Of a stretch of DNA of 64,000 nucleotides, positions 1-8,226 are shown in pieces. Positions within the stretch are counted from its first letter, which is position 1. Each line of letters starts with the position of its first letter. The translations under genes and the position numbers were made by a program. The notes under the pieces were generated by a model. It saw only the letters and a program-made list of their open reading frames with translations, was not told where the DNA came from and searched no databases. Location: positions 19,664 to 83,663 of the forward strand of contig RAYF01000023.1 of the NCBI GenBank assembly GCA_003611745.1. The letters are read 5' to 3'. This DNA is from a bacterium D16-36 (GTDB lineage: Bacteria > Bacillota > Clostridia > Lachnospirales > Lachnospiraceae).

Positions 1-1831
1 GATTTTTGCCTGCAAAATAATCCTTTAATGATGGGATATCTTTTTCTATTGATAAATCTGCATTATTCTCTGTGACAGAAAGTTCATCTACATAAAATGA
101 ATTTTTGCATGTTTCATCAGCCACCTTAAACTGCAGTTCTGTCAGGTCTCCCGTCCAGTTTGCTGTGAAACTTCCGCTGATCTGCCTCCATTCATCCTTG
201 GAAGCTGTAACTGTATTGCCTGAAATTCCCCAGCCATCATAAACAGGTTCCCCATTACTGTCTCCTGTAGACTGGATGGTAAGCCCAACCTTCACGGTAG
301 ACTCTGCTGTATATTCGTCACTCAGCTTTACCCAGCAGCTAAAATTATATTTCGTCTTATTCTTTACTTTGCCTTTGATTGTCTGGGCCAGGGAATTCCA
401 TGTATCCGACCTGCCGATAACCTTTACGTAACCGCCCGTCATATCATGCCCCTTTCCATCATTAACAAATTCCAGTTTTGCACTGTTATCCCCTGTCGTT
501 GCAAACCAGCCATCTGTATTTGCAGCAAAGGACGGATTATCAAGAATATTTGTGCCGTCCGCTGGCGGCGTTGTCTGGCTCGGATTTCCTGCCGGCGGTG
601 TTACCTGACCAGGATTCCCTGCCGGTGGGGTTATCTGACCCGGGTTCCCTGCTGGCGGGTTAGCCTGCCCTGTATGCTCTGTAATAGAAAGGTCATCTAC
701 AAAGAACGAATTTTTGCATGTCTCATCAGCCACCTTAAACTGCAGCTCTTCAAGATTCCCTGTCCAGTTTGCTGTAAAGCTTCCATGAATCTGTCTCCAT
801 TCTTCTTTGGAAGCAGTTATTGCATTGCCTGATAAATCCCAGCCATCATAGCTGTCTTTTCCATCATTATCTCCCGTAGACCGAATGGTAAGCCCTGCCT
901 TTACAGTAGACTCTGCTGTATACTCATCCCCCAGCTTTACCCAGCAGCTGAAATCATATTTCGTACGGTTTTTCACTTTGTCTTTGATTGTCTGAGCCAG
1001 AGAATTCCATGTATCTGACCTCCCGGTAACCTTTACATAACCGCTTCCTGCATCATGTCCCTTCCCGTCATTGACAAATTCCAGCTTTGCCGTATCCGCC
1101 GTTGTTGCAAACCAGCCGCTTGCATCCGTGCCAAACGATGGATTGTCAAGAATGTTTGTACCGGCTGCTGGTGGCGTTACCTGTCCTGCATCCCCTGCCG
1201 GCGGGATAACCTGATCTGCATGTTTTGTAATAGAAAGGTCATCTACATAAAATGAATTGGCACATGCTTCCTTCGCCACTGACTCATCAGCCACTTTAAA
1301 CTCTACCTTTTGAAGATCTCCTGTCCAGTTTGCCTTAAAGCTTCCGCTAATTTGTGTCCATTTACCTTTGGAAGCTGTGACTGTATTACCTGAAATTCCC
1401 CAGCCATCGTATTCCTCATTTCCCCCATTATCTCCGGCAGACTGGGTGGTAAGCCCTGCCTTCACAGTGGATTCTGCTGTATACTCGTCACCTAATTTTA
1501 CCCAGCAGCTAAAATCATATTCCGTTCCATTTTCCACCTTGCCTGTAATATTCTGGGTCAGAGAATTCCATGTATCAGTCCTTCCTGTAACCTTTACATA
1601 ACCATCCCCATCATGCCCCTTTCCATCAGCAGTATATACCAGATTGTCAGCGCCGCCTCCTGTTACATACCAGCCACTTGTATCTGTAGCAAATGATGGG
1701 TTGTCAAGAATGTTTTTGCTCTCTGCAAATACTTGTGCAGTATTGCCAAAAAGCCCGGTGCCTGCACCTGTTACAGCCAGAGCTGTACTTAACACAATGC
1801 AGGCAATTTTTTTAAGCCTTTTCTTAAACAT
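1..1831 (-). CDS. Extracellular GH10-type endo-xylanase with three CBM22-like modules (3' end outside window)
   Basis: Secreted enzyme expected to cut the xylan backbone outside the cell. The reading frame is open from the ATG at 1831 (after GGAGGATTATT) to the left edge, about 610 codons. Residues 1-36 are a signal peptide (KKRLKK, hydrophobic stretch, cut near VFA|ES). Three modules follow, starting near residues 40, 225 and 427. Each opens NILDNPSF and contains GYVKV-GR-DTWNSL, YDFSCWVKLGDEYTAEST and SF-VD-LS, the pattern of CBM4_9/CBM22 xylan-binding modules. Pro/Gly linkers join them. At the edge the protein reads DIPSLKDYFAGK, the usual opening of a GH10 barrel; this is the only direct sign of the catalytic domain, so GH10 is an inference. 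The gene is followed upstream by an MCP gene and has its own promoter with a direct-repeat operator. Confidence 0.85.
   Translation of the reverse strand, partial: MFKKRLKKIACIVLSTALAVTGAGTGLFGNTAQVFAESKNILDNPSFATDTSGWYVTGGGADNLVYTADGKGHDGDGYVKVTGRTDTWNSLTQNITGKVENGTEYDFSCWVKLGDEYTAESTVKAGLTTQSAGDNGGNEEYDGWGISGNTVTASKGKWTQISGSFKANWTGDLQKVEFKVADESVAKEACANSFYVDDLSITKHADQVIPPAGDAGQVTPPAAGTNILDNPSFGTDASGWFATTADTAKLEFVNDGKGHDAGSGYVKVTGRSDTWNSLAQTIKDKVKNRTKYDFSCWVKLGDEYTAESTVKAGLTIRSTGDNDGKDSYDGWDLSGNAITASKEEWRQIHGSFTANWTGNLEELQFKVADETCKNSFFVDDLSITEHTGQANPPAGNPGQITPPAGNPGQVTPPAGNPSQTTPPADGTNILDNPSFAANTDGWFATTGDNSAKLEFVNDGKGHDMTGGYVKVIGRSDTWNSLAQTIKGKVKNKTKYNFSCWVKLSDEYTAESTVKVGLTIQSTGDSNGEPVYDGWGISGNTVTASKDEWRQISGSFTANWTGDLTELQFKVADETCKNSFYVDELSVTENNADLSIEKDIPSLKDYFAGKN
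561..665 (-). repeat. 30-bp tandem repeat encoding Pro/Gly linker
   Basis: Three and a half imperfect 30-bp units (561-590, 591-620, 621-650, then a partial unit) encode the ten-residue repeat GNPGQ[VI]TPPA between the second and third CBM modules of the xylanase. The other linker has only one to two units, so this one has expanded by unit duplication. It should be a flexible spacer and a length-variable site among strains. Confidence 0.85.
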
Positions 1832-1867
1832 AATAATCCTCCAATCTTTAAATTTTTTTATGATCCT

Positions 1868-1933
1868 ATTATAAATTTTTTTTGCTGAACTTTACCCTAT
1901 GGAATTATAGTAATTTCTGGGATAAACTATAGT
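1868..1933 (-). promoter_or_regulatory. Xylanase promoter with 22-bp-spaced direct-repeat operator (type B)
   Basis: Read on the minus strand, ACTATAGTTTATC (1933-1921) and ACTATAATTCC (1911-1901) are direct repeats spaced exactly 22 bp. A -10 box TATAAT lies at 1873-1868, 25 bp after the second repeat, and there is no good -35, as expected for an activated promoter. The same half-site pair, at the same spacing and distance, precedes the binding-protein gene at 8046. AraC-type regulators bind two half-sites about two helical turns apart. The YesN-type regulator at 8227-9825 is the natural candidate, by inference. Confidence 0.6.
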
Positions 1934-2035
1934 ATTTTTACAGACGTACAATTCTGTATGATTGCTTTCCTGCGATTCCAGAAAGCACTGATTAAATGCA
2001 CCTCTGGTTCGGAAAACCCTTTAAGCAGTGTTTCC

Positions 2036-4090
2036 CTAATACTCCGAAAACCGGTTTACAATACTGCGTATTGCAGCGGCATTATTCTGGTTTGTTTTGA
2101 TAACATTTGCCAATACTTCTGTCGCTTTAGCTGTATGTCCATTCTTTTCAACAATATCGTCCACTCCAGATGCATTTTCATCCGATGCAGACTGAACGGT
2201 ATTTACCTGTTCCCGTATATTGGAAACCGCCTCCACAAATAAACATAAAACCTGCTTTATCTCATCAATCACCTGCTGGATTGACTGAACCGACTGGCTG
2301 TACTCCCCTGCAATATTAACGAATTCCCCAAACTGCACTGCAACATCCCTGTCCAAAAAACAGATAATGTCATTAAAACATTGCTGCACATGCTCAATAT
2401 TTGCATTCGTATCATTACAGATTGACTGAATCTGTGTAGCTGTAACTGAAGAACTATTCGCCAAATTTGCAATCTCACCCGCCACTACCGCAAAGCCTTT
2501 CCCTGCTTCACCGGCCCTTGCTGCTTCAATAGATGCATTCAAAGCCAGCATATCCGTCTGATCCGTAATTTCAAGAATCTGTGCTGCCATATCATTGACT
2601 CTTGATAACGACTGCATGTTCTGCATGGCGCCTTCAATATTTTTCTGGTTTTCCTTCATCTGGAATCCCGTAACCTGCAGGGAATGATTTGCAGACTCTT
2701 TCATATGGCGGACAACCGCAATGAGATTTTCACTTTTCTCACTTCCTGACCGTATCTTTTCTTCAACTCTGGCAACTACATCTGCTATCCTGCTGACTTC
2801 CTTCCCTACACCGAGAATTGCCGTATTTGTCATTTCAATGCTCGCTGCAAGCTCCTCTGCAGTAGCTGAATTGTCCTCAACACATTCCACAAGGACATCG
2901 GAAGACTCTGCCATCTTTTCAGCCGAATCTGATATGGAACCGGAACATTCATTCAGCGTAAAAACTATTTCCTTAAAAGTTTCCTGCAATGATTTCATAG
3001 CCGTTGCAATCTGCCCGATTTCACTTTTACGGTTAATATATTGATCCAGCTTTTCCACATGGCTTAAATCCAGATGCTGCAGCCGGATAATAGAACTTTC
3101 AATTACTTTTAACGGCTGGGTACTAAAACGGATCAACCCCCATGATAAAAGGGCAATTAGTGCAAGGGAGCCGGCACAAACCATCCCCAGCATCCTCTTA
3201 CTGGCATCTGCCTGCGCATATATTTCTTTCTCACTGTCACTGAGTACGACTGCCCAGCCACGGTCTGGCAAGGACTGGTAAACAGAAACAGCTTTTGCCC
3301 CGTTCTCCTGCCGGTACTCAAAATTGCCATGGATCTTGTCCGGCGCCTTGTGTATCCTATCTATCACAGAAAGCATCATCTTATCTTCAATGTCCTGCGC
3401 CATTTTTGCTTCCTCAAAATGAAATATATAGGTTTCTGTCTCGGTATTAACCATTGTATAGTTAGCGTTATCCAATCCTTCTATTTTAAGGGAATCCAGC
3501 AATTCCTTCAGCCTTTCAGCAAAGGGACCTCCCCCCACATAGCCCAGAATTGTCTTACCGTCACGGTCAAAAACCGGACAGTACATCGACAGAATTAACT
3601 TTTTTGATGCCGGAGAGACAATGATTCCTGTGTTATAAATGCCATCTGCCTTTTGCATGGCATCCTGAAGCTGTTTCAGCCCCTCGCCCTCCCTTGTTAT
3701 CATGCCAACCACCTCTGGGTTTGAATGTGCAATAACATGGGTATTCCATTCCCCGGTATAGATTCCTTCCCACTGGTCAAGCCCTGCATAGTATCTTTCT
3801 GTGAAATTCTGTGCTTCTTTCTGAAGTTCTTTATTCTCAGGATCTTTTAAAAGTGCAGCAATCACCGGTGCCTTACTATAAGCAGCCAGTAAATCTTCTG
3901 CATTTTTTACATATTCCTCAATAATTTTCGTTTTAGCCTCCAGTGATGTCTTCATATCATTCATCGCCACTGTTTTCATTGCGCTTGTCATATTCCTGTT
4001 TGCAACTATAAACAACAGGGAAATACAAAAAACCGCAATAAGAGTAATTGCCATTGTAAGAATAGTAGTAAGTTTTAAGTTCTTTACCAT
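2036..4090 (-). CDS. Methyl-accepting chemotaxis protein
   Basis: Transmembrane chemoreceptor of 684 residues. It has an N-terminal transmembrane helix (about 9-30), a large extracytoplasmic region (about 35-295) of dCACHE type with a [16 protein letters not shown] stretch, a second transmembrane helix (about 298-318), a HAMP region, and a cytoplasmic signalling domain. The signalling tip is recognisable from [20 protein letters not shown], the CheA/CheW contact hairpin. The start is supported by GAGAGGAGC upstream. The gene lies directly after the two sugar-permease genes on the same strand and ahead of the xylanase gene, so it probably senses xylan-derived sugars directly or through the binding protein. 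That ligand assignment is inference; the receptor class is certain. Confidence 0.93.
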   Translation of the reverse strand: MVKNLKLTTILTMAITLIAVFCISLLFIVANRNMTSAMKTVAMNDMKTSLEAKTKIIEEYVKNAEDLLAAYSKAPVIAALLKDPENKELQKEAQNFTERYYAGLDQWEGIYTGEWNTHVIAHSNPEVVGMITREGEGLKQLQDAMQKADGIYNTGIIVSPASKKLILSMYCPVFDRDGKTILGYVGGGPFAERLKELLDSLKIEGLDNANYTMVNTETETYIFHFEEAKMAQDIEDKMMLSVIDRIHKAPDKIHGNFEYRQENGAKAVSVYQSLPDRGWAVVLSDSEKEIYAQADASKRMLGMVCAGSLALIALLSWGLIRFSTQPLKVIESSIIRLQHLDLSHVEKLDQYINRKSEIGQIATAMKSLQETFKEIVFTLNECSGSISDSAEKMAESSDVLVECVEDNSATAEELAASIEMTNTAILGVGKEVSRIADVVARVEEKIRSGSEKSENLIAVVRHMKESANHSLQVTGFQMKENQKNIEGAMQNMQSLSRVNDMAAQILEITDQTDMLALNASIEAARAGEAGKGFAVVAGEIANLANSSSVTATQIQSICNDTNANIEHVQQCFNDIICFLDRDVAVQFGEFVNIAGEYSQSVQSIQQVIDEIKQVLCLFVEAVSNIREQVNTVQSASDENASGVDDIVEKNGHTAKATEVLANVIKTNQNNAAAIRSIVNRFSEY

Positions 4091-4152
4091 ACCACATGCT
4101 CCTCTCTAAGTTTTTAACAACTCTTAATGAGCACCTCTGTACATAAAATATT

Positions 4153-4297
4153 ATTCTGGCGGGACACATCCCACCAGAATATAAATGATGAAAAAATTTT
4201 AAATTGCGAAAAATACCTGCAGACCGAATGCCGGACTGCAATGCTTGTGTTGCGGTGCAGACACAAACCTGCCGAGTGAAAAATTTATTTTTCACTC
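4153..4297 (-). repeat. Intercistronic element bounded by two hairpins
   Basis: The gap between the second permease gene and the MCP gene holds a perfect hairpin (GAGTGAAAAA / TTTTTCACTC, 4274-4297) starting right after the permease stop. A G/C-rich middle with several short self-complementary stretches follows, then a second hairpin (ATTCTGG-GGGA / TCCC-CCAGAAT, 4153-4180). The layout (hairpin, GC-rich core, hairpin) matches that of the three ~125-bp repeats at 11.7, 21.3 and 23.2 kb, though the sequence differs. It may attenuate or process the mRNA between importer and receptor genes. Confidence 0.55.
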
Positions 4298-5206
4298 TTA
4301 TTCCTTTACGCCGCCAAGTGTAAGCCCTGTTACAAAATACTTTTGCAAAAATGGGTAAATACATATAATCGGCAGCATCGTAAGAATAGTTGCCGCTGCC
4401 CTTATAGATACCGGCGTTACTGCCCCGGCAGTATGTTTCATTGTCTCTACCGTCCCACCTTGGGTCGTTACGGATGATAAAAGTTTCATCAATTCATACT
4501 GCAACGTTGTATATTCATCGTTCATACGGTTATAAAGCATTGCATCAAACCAGGAGTTCCACTGCCCAACTGCTACAAACAGGGCAACCGTCGCATAAAC
4601 CGGCTTACATAATGGGGATATAATCTTTACAAAAATTGTTGTGTATCCGGCGCCGTCAAGCTGCGCTGACTCCACAAGACTGTCCGGAAGCCCATTCATA
4701 TAGGTTCGTATTACAAGCATATTAAATGCACTGATCATACCCGGCACAATATATACCCAGAACGAACTGGTAAGGCCAAGTTCTTTGTATAAGATAAATG
4801 TAGGGATAAGCCCTCCATTCACGTACATTGTAATAACCCAGAAAAGAGACAGCTGCTTACGGAACAAAAAGCGCGGCCTGCTCACAATGAAAGCCAGAAT
4901 TGCATTCATCAGCAGCGCCGTCAAAGTACCAATCACGGTACGTGCAACGGTAACAACCGCCCCCGTAATAAGGTTATTTTTCTGTAAAACTGTTATGTAA
5001 TTTTTTAATGTAAACTTTCTTGGCAGCAGATAGATGCCGCCCTTCAAGGCGTCTGTACCATCATTCAGTGATATCGCCAGAGTATTTAATACAGGATATA
5101 AAGTAATTACAATAAAAAGAAACATAAAGATAGAATTAAATACTACAAAAGCAATATGTGCAGTAGATGGTTTTATTTTATTCCTCTTCCTTTCTATCTT
5201 TTCCAT
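4298..5206 (-). CDS. Carbohydrate ABC transporter permease (YtcP/LplC type)
   Basis: Integral membrane subunit of a sugar importer, about 302 residues with six predicted membrane helices. The EAA loop that contacts the ATPase is visible as VESAQLDGAGYTTIFVKIISP at about two thirds of the length. The start is set at the ATG at 5206, which has GGAGGGG 8 bases upstream, rather than a TTG two codons earlier. It follows the partner permease by 15 bp. The C-terminus ends LTLGGVKE, as is common in this subfamily. No ATPase gene is nearby; importers of this type in Firmicutes often share one MsmX-like ATPase encoded elsewhere. Confidence 0.93.
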   Translation of the reverse strand: MEKIERKRNKIKPSTAHIAFVVFNSIFMFLFIVITLYPVLNTLAISLNDGTDALKGGIYLLPRKFTLKNYITVLQKNNLITGAVVTVARTVIGTLTALLMNAILAFIVSRPRFLFRKQLSLFWVITMYVNGGLIPTFILYKELGLTSSFWVYIVPGMISAFNMLVIRTYMNGLPDSLVESAQLDGAGYTTIFVKIISPLCKPVYATVALFVAVGQWNSWFDAMLYNRMNDEYTTLQYELMKLLSSVTTQGGTVETMKHTAGAVTPVSIRAAATILTMLPIICIYPFLQKYFVTGLTLGGVKE

Positions 5207-5221
5207 AATCAATCCCCTCCT

Positions 5222-6178
5222 TTAATATAGCCGTTCTTCTCCACTGCGCTTTGCAACCTGATTTGCAATGACTATCAGCAGAATACTTACAATACTCTTA
5301 AAGATACCTGCTGCAGTACCAATTGCATAATCCCCCTGACTGATACCCCATTTCAATACATAGATATCTATGGTTTCTGATACGCTCTTTACAAGGCCGT
5401 TACCAAGGAGATACTGAATTTCAAATCCTGCATTCAGTACATTACCCACATTCATAAGCAATAAAATAATGATGGTAGACTTAATTCCTGGCAATGTAAC
5501 ATGCATAATCTTTGCAAGCCTTCCCGCACCATCAATAGACGCCGCTTCATATAACGAAGGATCAATAGATGTAATTGCCGCCAGATAAATAATTGCATTC
5601 CATCCCGTTTCTTTCCATACATTGGCAAACGCTACGATTGGCCAGAAATAGGAAGGATGTGCAAAAAAGTCAATAGAATGTTCCGTTAAATGCAGAGCCT
5701 TTAAAAGCTCGTTGACAATACCTGTACCGCTCAATGCATCATGTAAAATTCCTGTAACTATAATCCATGAAAGGAAATGCGGCAGGTAAGATACCGTCTG
5801 GATTACCTTTTTTGTCCGTCTCTGTCTGATCTCATTTAATAATATCGCAAATAAAATTGCCATTACAAATGTCACCACCAGATTGAGCACACCCATGGCC
5901 AATGTATTCCTGATTACCCTGATAAACGTCGAATCTGAAAACAGCCTCTTAAATTTATCAAGCCCCACGAATTCAGAATGCAGCAGCCCCTTTACAGGCT
6001 TATAATTCTGGAATGCCATAAGCCACCCGCCTAAAGGCAGGTAGTAGAAAATAAATCCGTATATAACGATAACCGCAGACCAGAATAAAAGAACTTTCTG
6101 CCGTTTTATTTCTTTCCATGTAATCGGGACTTTCATTTCTGTTTCCGTCTGTTTATTTTTCTTCCTCCTAGCAGACAT
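5222..6178 (-). CDS. Carbohydrate ABC transporter permease (LplB/YteP type)
   Basis: First membrane subunit of the same importer, about 318 residues. It has a basic cytoplasmic N-terminus and six predicted membrane helices, starting near WSAVIVIYGFIFYYLPLGGW. The EAA loop is LYEAASIDGAGRLAKIMHVTLP. The ATG at 6178 has AGGAGG at 6 bases; the ATG at 6184 would lie directly against the Shine-Dalgarno and is less likely. It lies between the binding-protein gene and the second permease gene, and a strong hairpin at 6218-6252 separates it from the former. Confidence 0.93.
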   Translation of the reverse strand: MSARRKKNKQTETEMKVPITWKEIKRQKVLLFWSAVIVIYGFIFYYLPLGGWLMAFQNYKPVKGLLHSEFVGLDKFKRLFSDSTFIRVIRNTLAMGVLNLVVTFVMAILFAILLNEIRQRRTKKVIQTVSYLPHFLSWIIVTGILHDALSGTGIVNELLKALHLTEHSIDFFAHPSYFWPIVAFANVWKETGWNAIIYLAAITSIDPSLYEAASIDGAGRLAKIMHVTLPGIKSTIIILLLMNVGNVLNAGFEIQYLLGNGLVKSVSETIDIYVLKWGISQGDYAIGTAAGIFKSIVSILLIVIANQVAKRSGEERLY

Positions 6179-6217
6179 ATTCATCCTCCTTTCTATGCTG
6201 TTATAAACTGCATATTA

Positions 6218-6252
6218 AGATATGGGGGCCAAAGTATTTTGCCCCCATATCT
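6218..6252 (-). terminator. Strong hairpin between binding-protein and permease genes
   Basis: Inverted repeat AGATATGGGGGC / GCCCCCATATCT with an 11-base loop. No long T run follows on the minus strand, so it is more likely an mRNA 3'-end stabiliser or partial terminator than a full stop. Such hairpins commonly give the binding protein higher expression than its permeases. Here it lies about 110 bp after the binding-protein stop codon. Confidence 0.7.
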
Positions 6253-6360
6253 GATGCCGCAGTTTGCTTTGCAAGATCCCCACACCCTAAAGCGCTTCTA
6301 TACTCTCCTGCATATTTCAAGCAAATCTGCTTCCGGCACATAGTATTATATAAACTTTAT

Positions 6361-8046
6361 TTACTTATACTTTGCAGCCGCTTTCATTCTGCGCTCCAAT
6401 TCCGTCTGCATCTCATTTATGAAATCTTCTGGCTTACACTTCTTATATGCTTTCATATAATCAGCCCATGCATCATCAAATTTATCTGCCATAACTACTT
6501 TTGGAAGGTATTCGTGCTTTACTTCACCCATCTTTGTCCATGCCATACCACCGTCTGTCTCAGTAGTCAGATTATTAGAATAGCTCCACATCGGATACCA
6601 GTCTCCAGGTGACTCGCTTGTTCCAATCATCTCTACATAAGTTTTTACACCATATGCATCAAAACATTCTTTTACATCACCCTTGAGGCCATCATAAAAC
6701 TCACTTGCCTGGCCTGCCGGGCTCATTGCATTAACCCCGTCCCTGCTTGTTCCGAGCCACTGTGGGAAATACGAATATGTACACAGATGGGAAGCTTTAT
6801 AAGCGGTATCTGAACAATTTTTCCGCATCTCATCGGTACGGGAATACTCACCCTTGTCATTCACCTCATAATCTTTTCCCTTTACACCCCAGAAACGAAG
6901 ATCATGGATTTCCTGACCTAACAGGTCATTGACAAATTTTACTGCTGCATCCGGATCATCACAGCTTGTAGTAATAGCAAGACCTGTTCCTGTATTTACT
7001 ACACCGCCTGAGTTATGCCACTGGTTTGTCTTGCTCTCATCAATCGTAATCGGAAGCGGTACATAGCTGCAGCCCTGTTTATCAAGCCCCGCTGATTTAA
7101 TCGCATCACCTGCTGTATAGGCAAAATCCCACCACTGGTCTATCATTCCAAGCACACGGCCGCTTGAAAGTTTTGCAATATACTCATCATATGTCTGGGT
7201 AAAGGATTCCCTGTCAACGATTCCTTTATGGTACTCTTCATTTAACTTTTTAAAATACTTAATTGCTGTATCTGTTGTATTATAATCAATTACTTTAAGT
7301 GTCTTTGGATCTACAATACAGGAACCATCATTTGGGTATCCATCCAGAAACTGCGGTGCATTTTCAAGACAGAAATAACGCCAGTCCTCACAAAGTATTG
7401 TGTATGGTATGTTCTCTGTACCATCTTCCATCTTAGGATTTGCTTTATTATATTTCTCAATCAAATCAAAATACTGATCCATTGTCTTGATTTCAGGATA
7501 ATCCGCCCACTTAAGCACTCTTGTCTGTATCCAGAAAGCCTCATCGTTATGCTCACAGGCTTTCTCTTCGCCATAAATGTTGCTGAACTGTGGAATCCAA
7601 TAGATGTGCCCATCCTCCTGACGCAGGGAATCCCATTCCTGCTCTGTGAAAAACTCCTTGATATTCGGATATTTCTCAATATATTCATCAAGTGCCACAA
7701 GCGCACCGGCATCATATAACTGCGGTGTGGCGTTTCCGCCTTCTATAAAGTCAGGATACTCACCGCCGGCAATAATCGTACCTATTGCTTCCTCAGCGGA
7801 CTGGCCTGTAAGCCATGTTTCCTTAACTTTTACACCCGTCTTTTCTGCAATGATTTTCTGGATTTCATTGTCATCATTAATCTCTGAACCAGATGTTGCA
7901 AAAAACGCTGTGAATTCCTTAACGCTGTCAGAACCACCCTTGCTGTCTTTTTTGCTGTCACTGCCGTCTTTTCCGCCACAGCCGGTAACAAGCAGCGCCG
8001 ACATTGTAACAGCAGCTATCAAAGTTTTCATGTGCCTTTTTCTCAT
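6361..8046 (-). CDS. Sugar ABC transporter substrate-binding lipoprotein (YtcQ/LipO type)
   Basis: Extracellular solute-binding protein, family 1, of 561 residues, tethered to the membrane outer face by a lipid. The signal peptide ends in the lipobox LLVTGC (Cys at residue 23), followed by a Gly/Ser/Asp/Lys-rich tether. The mature protein has the length and Trp/Tyr-rich character of oligosaccharide-binding members (for example WADYPEIKTMDQYFDLIEKY and DQWWDFAYTAG). GAGGAGG precedes the start. It is the first gene of the importer operon and is preceded by a promoter with a direct-repeat operator. From its neighbours the ligand is probably (glucurono)xylo-oligosaccharide; this is inferred from context only. 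Confidence 0.93.
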   Translation of the reverse strand: MRKRHMKTLIAAVTMSALLVTGCGGKDGSDSKKDSKGGSDSVKEFTAFFATSGSEINDDNEIQKIIAEKTGVKVKETWLTGQSAEEAIGTIIAGGEYPDFIEGGNATPQLYDAGALVALDEYIEKYPNIKEFFTEQEWDSLRQEDGHIYWIPQFSNIYGEEKACEHNDEAFWIQTRVLKWADYPEIKTMDQYFDLIEKYNKANPKMEDGTENIPYTILCEDWRYFCLENAPQFLDGYPNDGSCIVDPKTLKVIDYNTTDTAIKYFKKLNEEYHKGIVDRESFTQTYDEYIAKLSSGRVLGMIDQWWDFAYTAGDAIKSAGLDKQGCSYVPLPITIDESKTNQWHNSGGVVNTGTGLAITTSCDDPDAAVKFVNDLLGQEIHDLRFWGVKGKDYEVNDKGEYSRTDEMRKNCSDTAYKASHLCTYSYFPQWLGTSRDGVNAMSPAGQASEFYDGLKGDVKECFDAYGVKTYVEMIGTSESPGDWYPMWSYSNNLTTETDGGMAWTKMGEVKHEYLPKVVMADKFDDAWADYMKAYKKCKPEDFINEMQTELERRMKAAAKYK

Positions 8047-8132
8047 AGTAAAACCTCCTCTTTTTTATTTAATCTCTTTTGATTTCATTCCCTTCAGTCC
8101 TGATGGCTGTCAGGAAAATTTCATCTAATAAA

Positions 8133-8199
8133 ATTTTATAATAAAAGGGGAAGGCATACAATCTGATAAATTATAGGAAAAAGCATGGTAAAGTATAGG
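8133..8199 (-). promoter_or_regulatory. Importer promoter with 22-bp-spaced direct-repeat operator (type B)
   Basis: On the minus strand CCTATACTTTACC (8199-8187) and CCTATAATTTATC (8177-8165) are direct repeats at 22-bp spacing. A promoter follows: -35 TTGTAT (8161-8156), 17 bp, -10 TAAAAT (8138-8133). The half-sites match those ahead of the xylanase gene. The YesN-type regulator gene ends only about 28 bp upstream, and no terminator is seen between, so read-through from the regulator operon is possible. Confidence 0.62.
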
Positions 8200-8226
8200 A
8201 TTGCCATGGCGGTTCCATATTAAAAA

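Noticed and set aside
561..665. CRISPR array
   Set aside because: The 30-bp units are contiguous with no spacers and encode a protein linker.
446..1874. Plus-strand open frames rich in Cys, Arg and Pro opposite the xylanase
   Set aside because: They lie antisense to a well-supported signal peptide plus CBM protein, lack ribosome sites, and repeat only because the CBM modules repeat.
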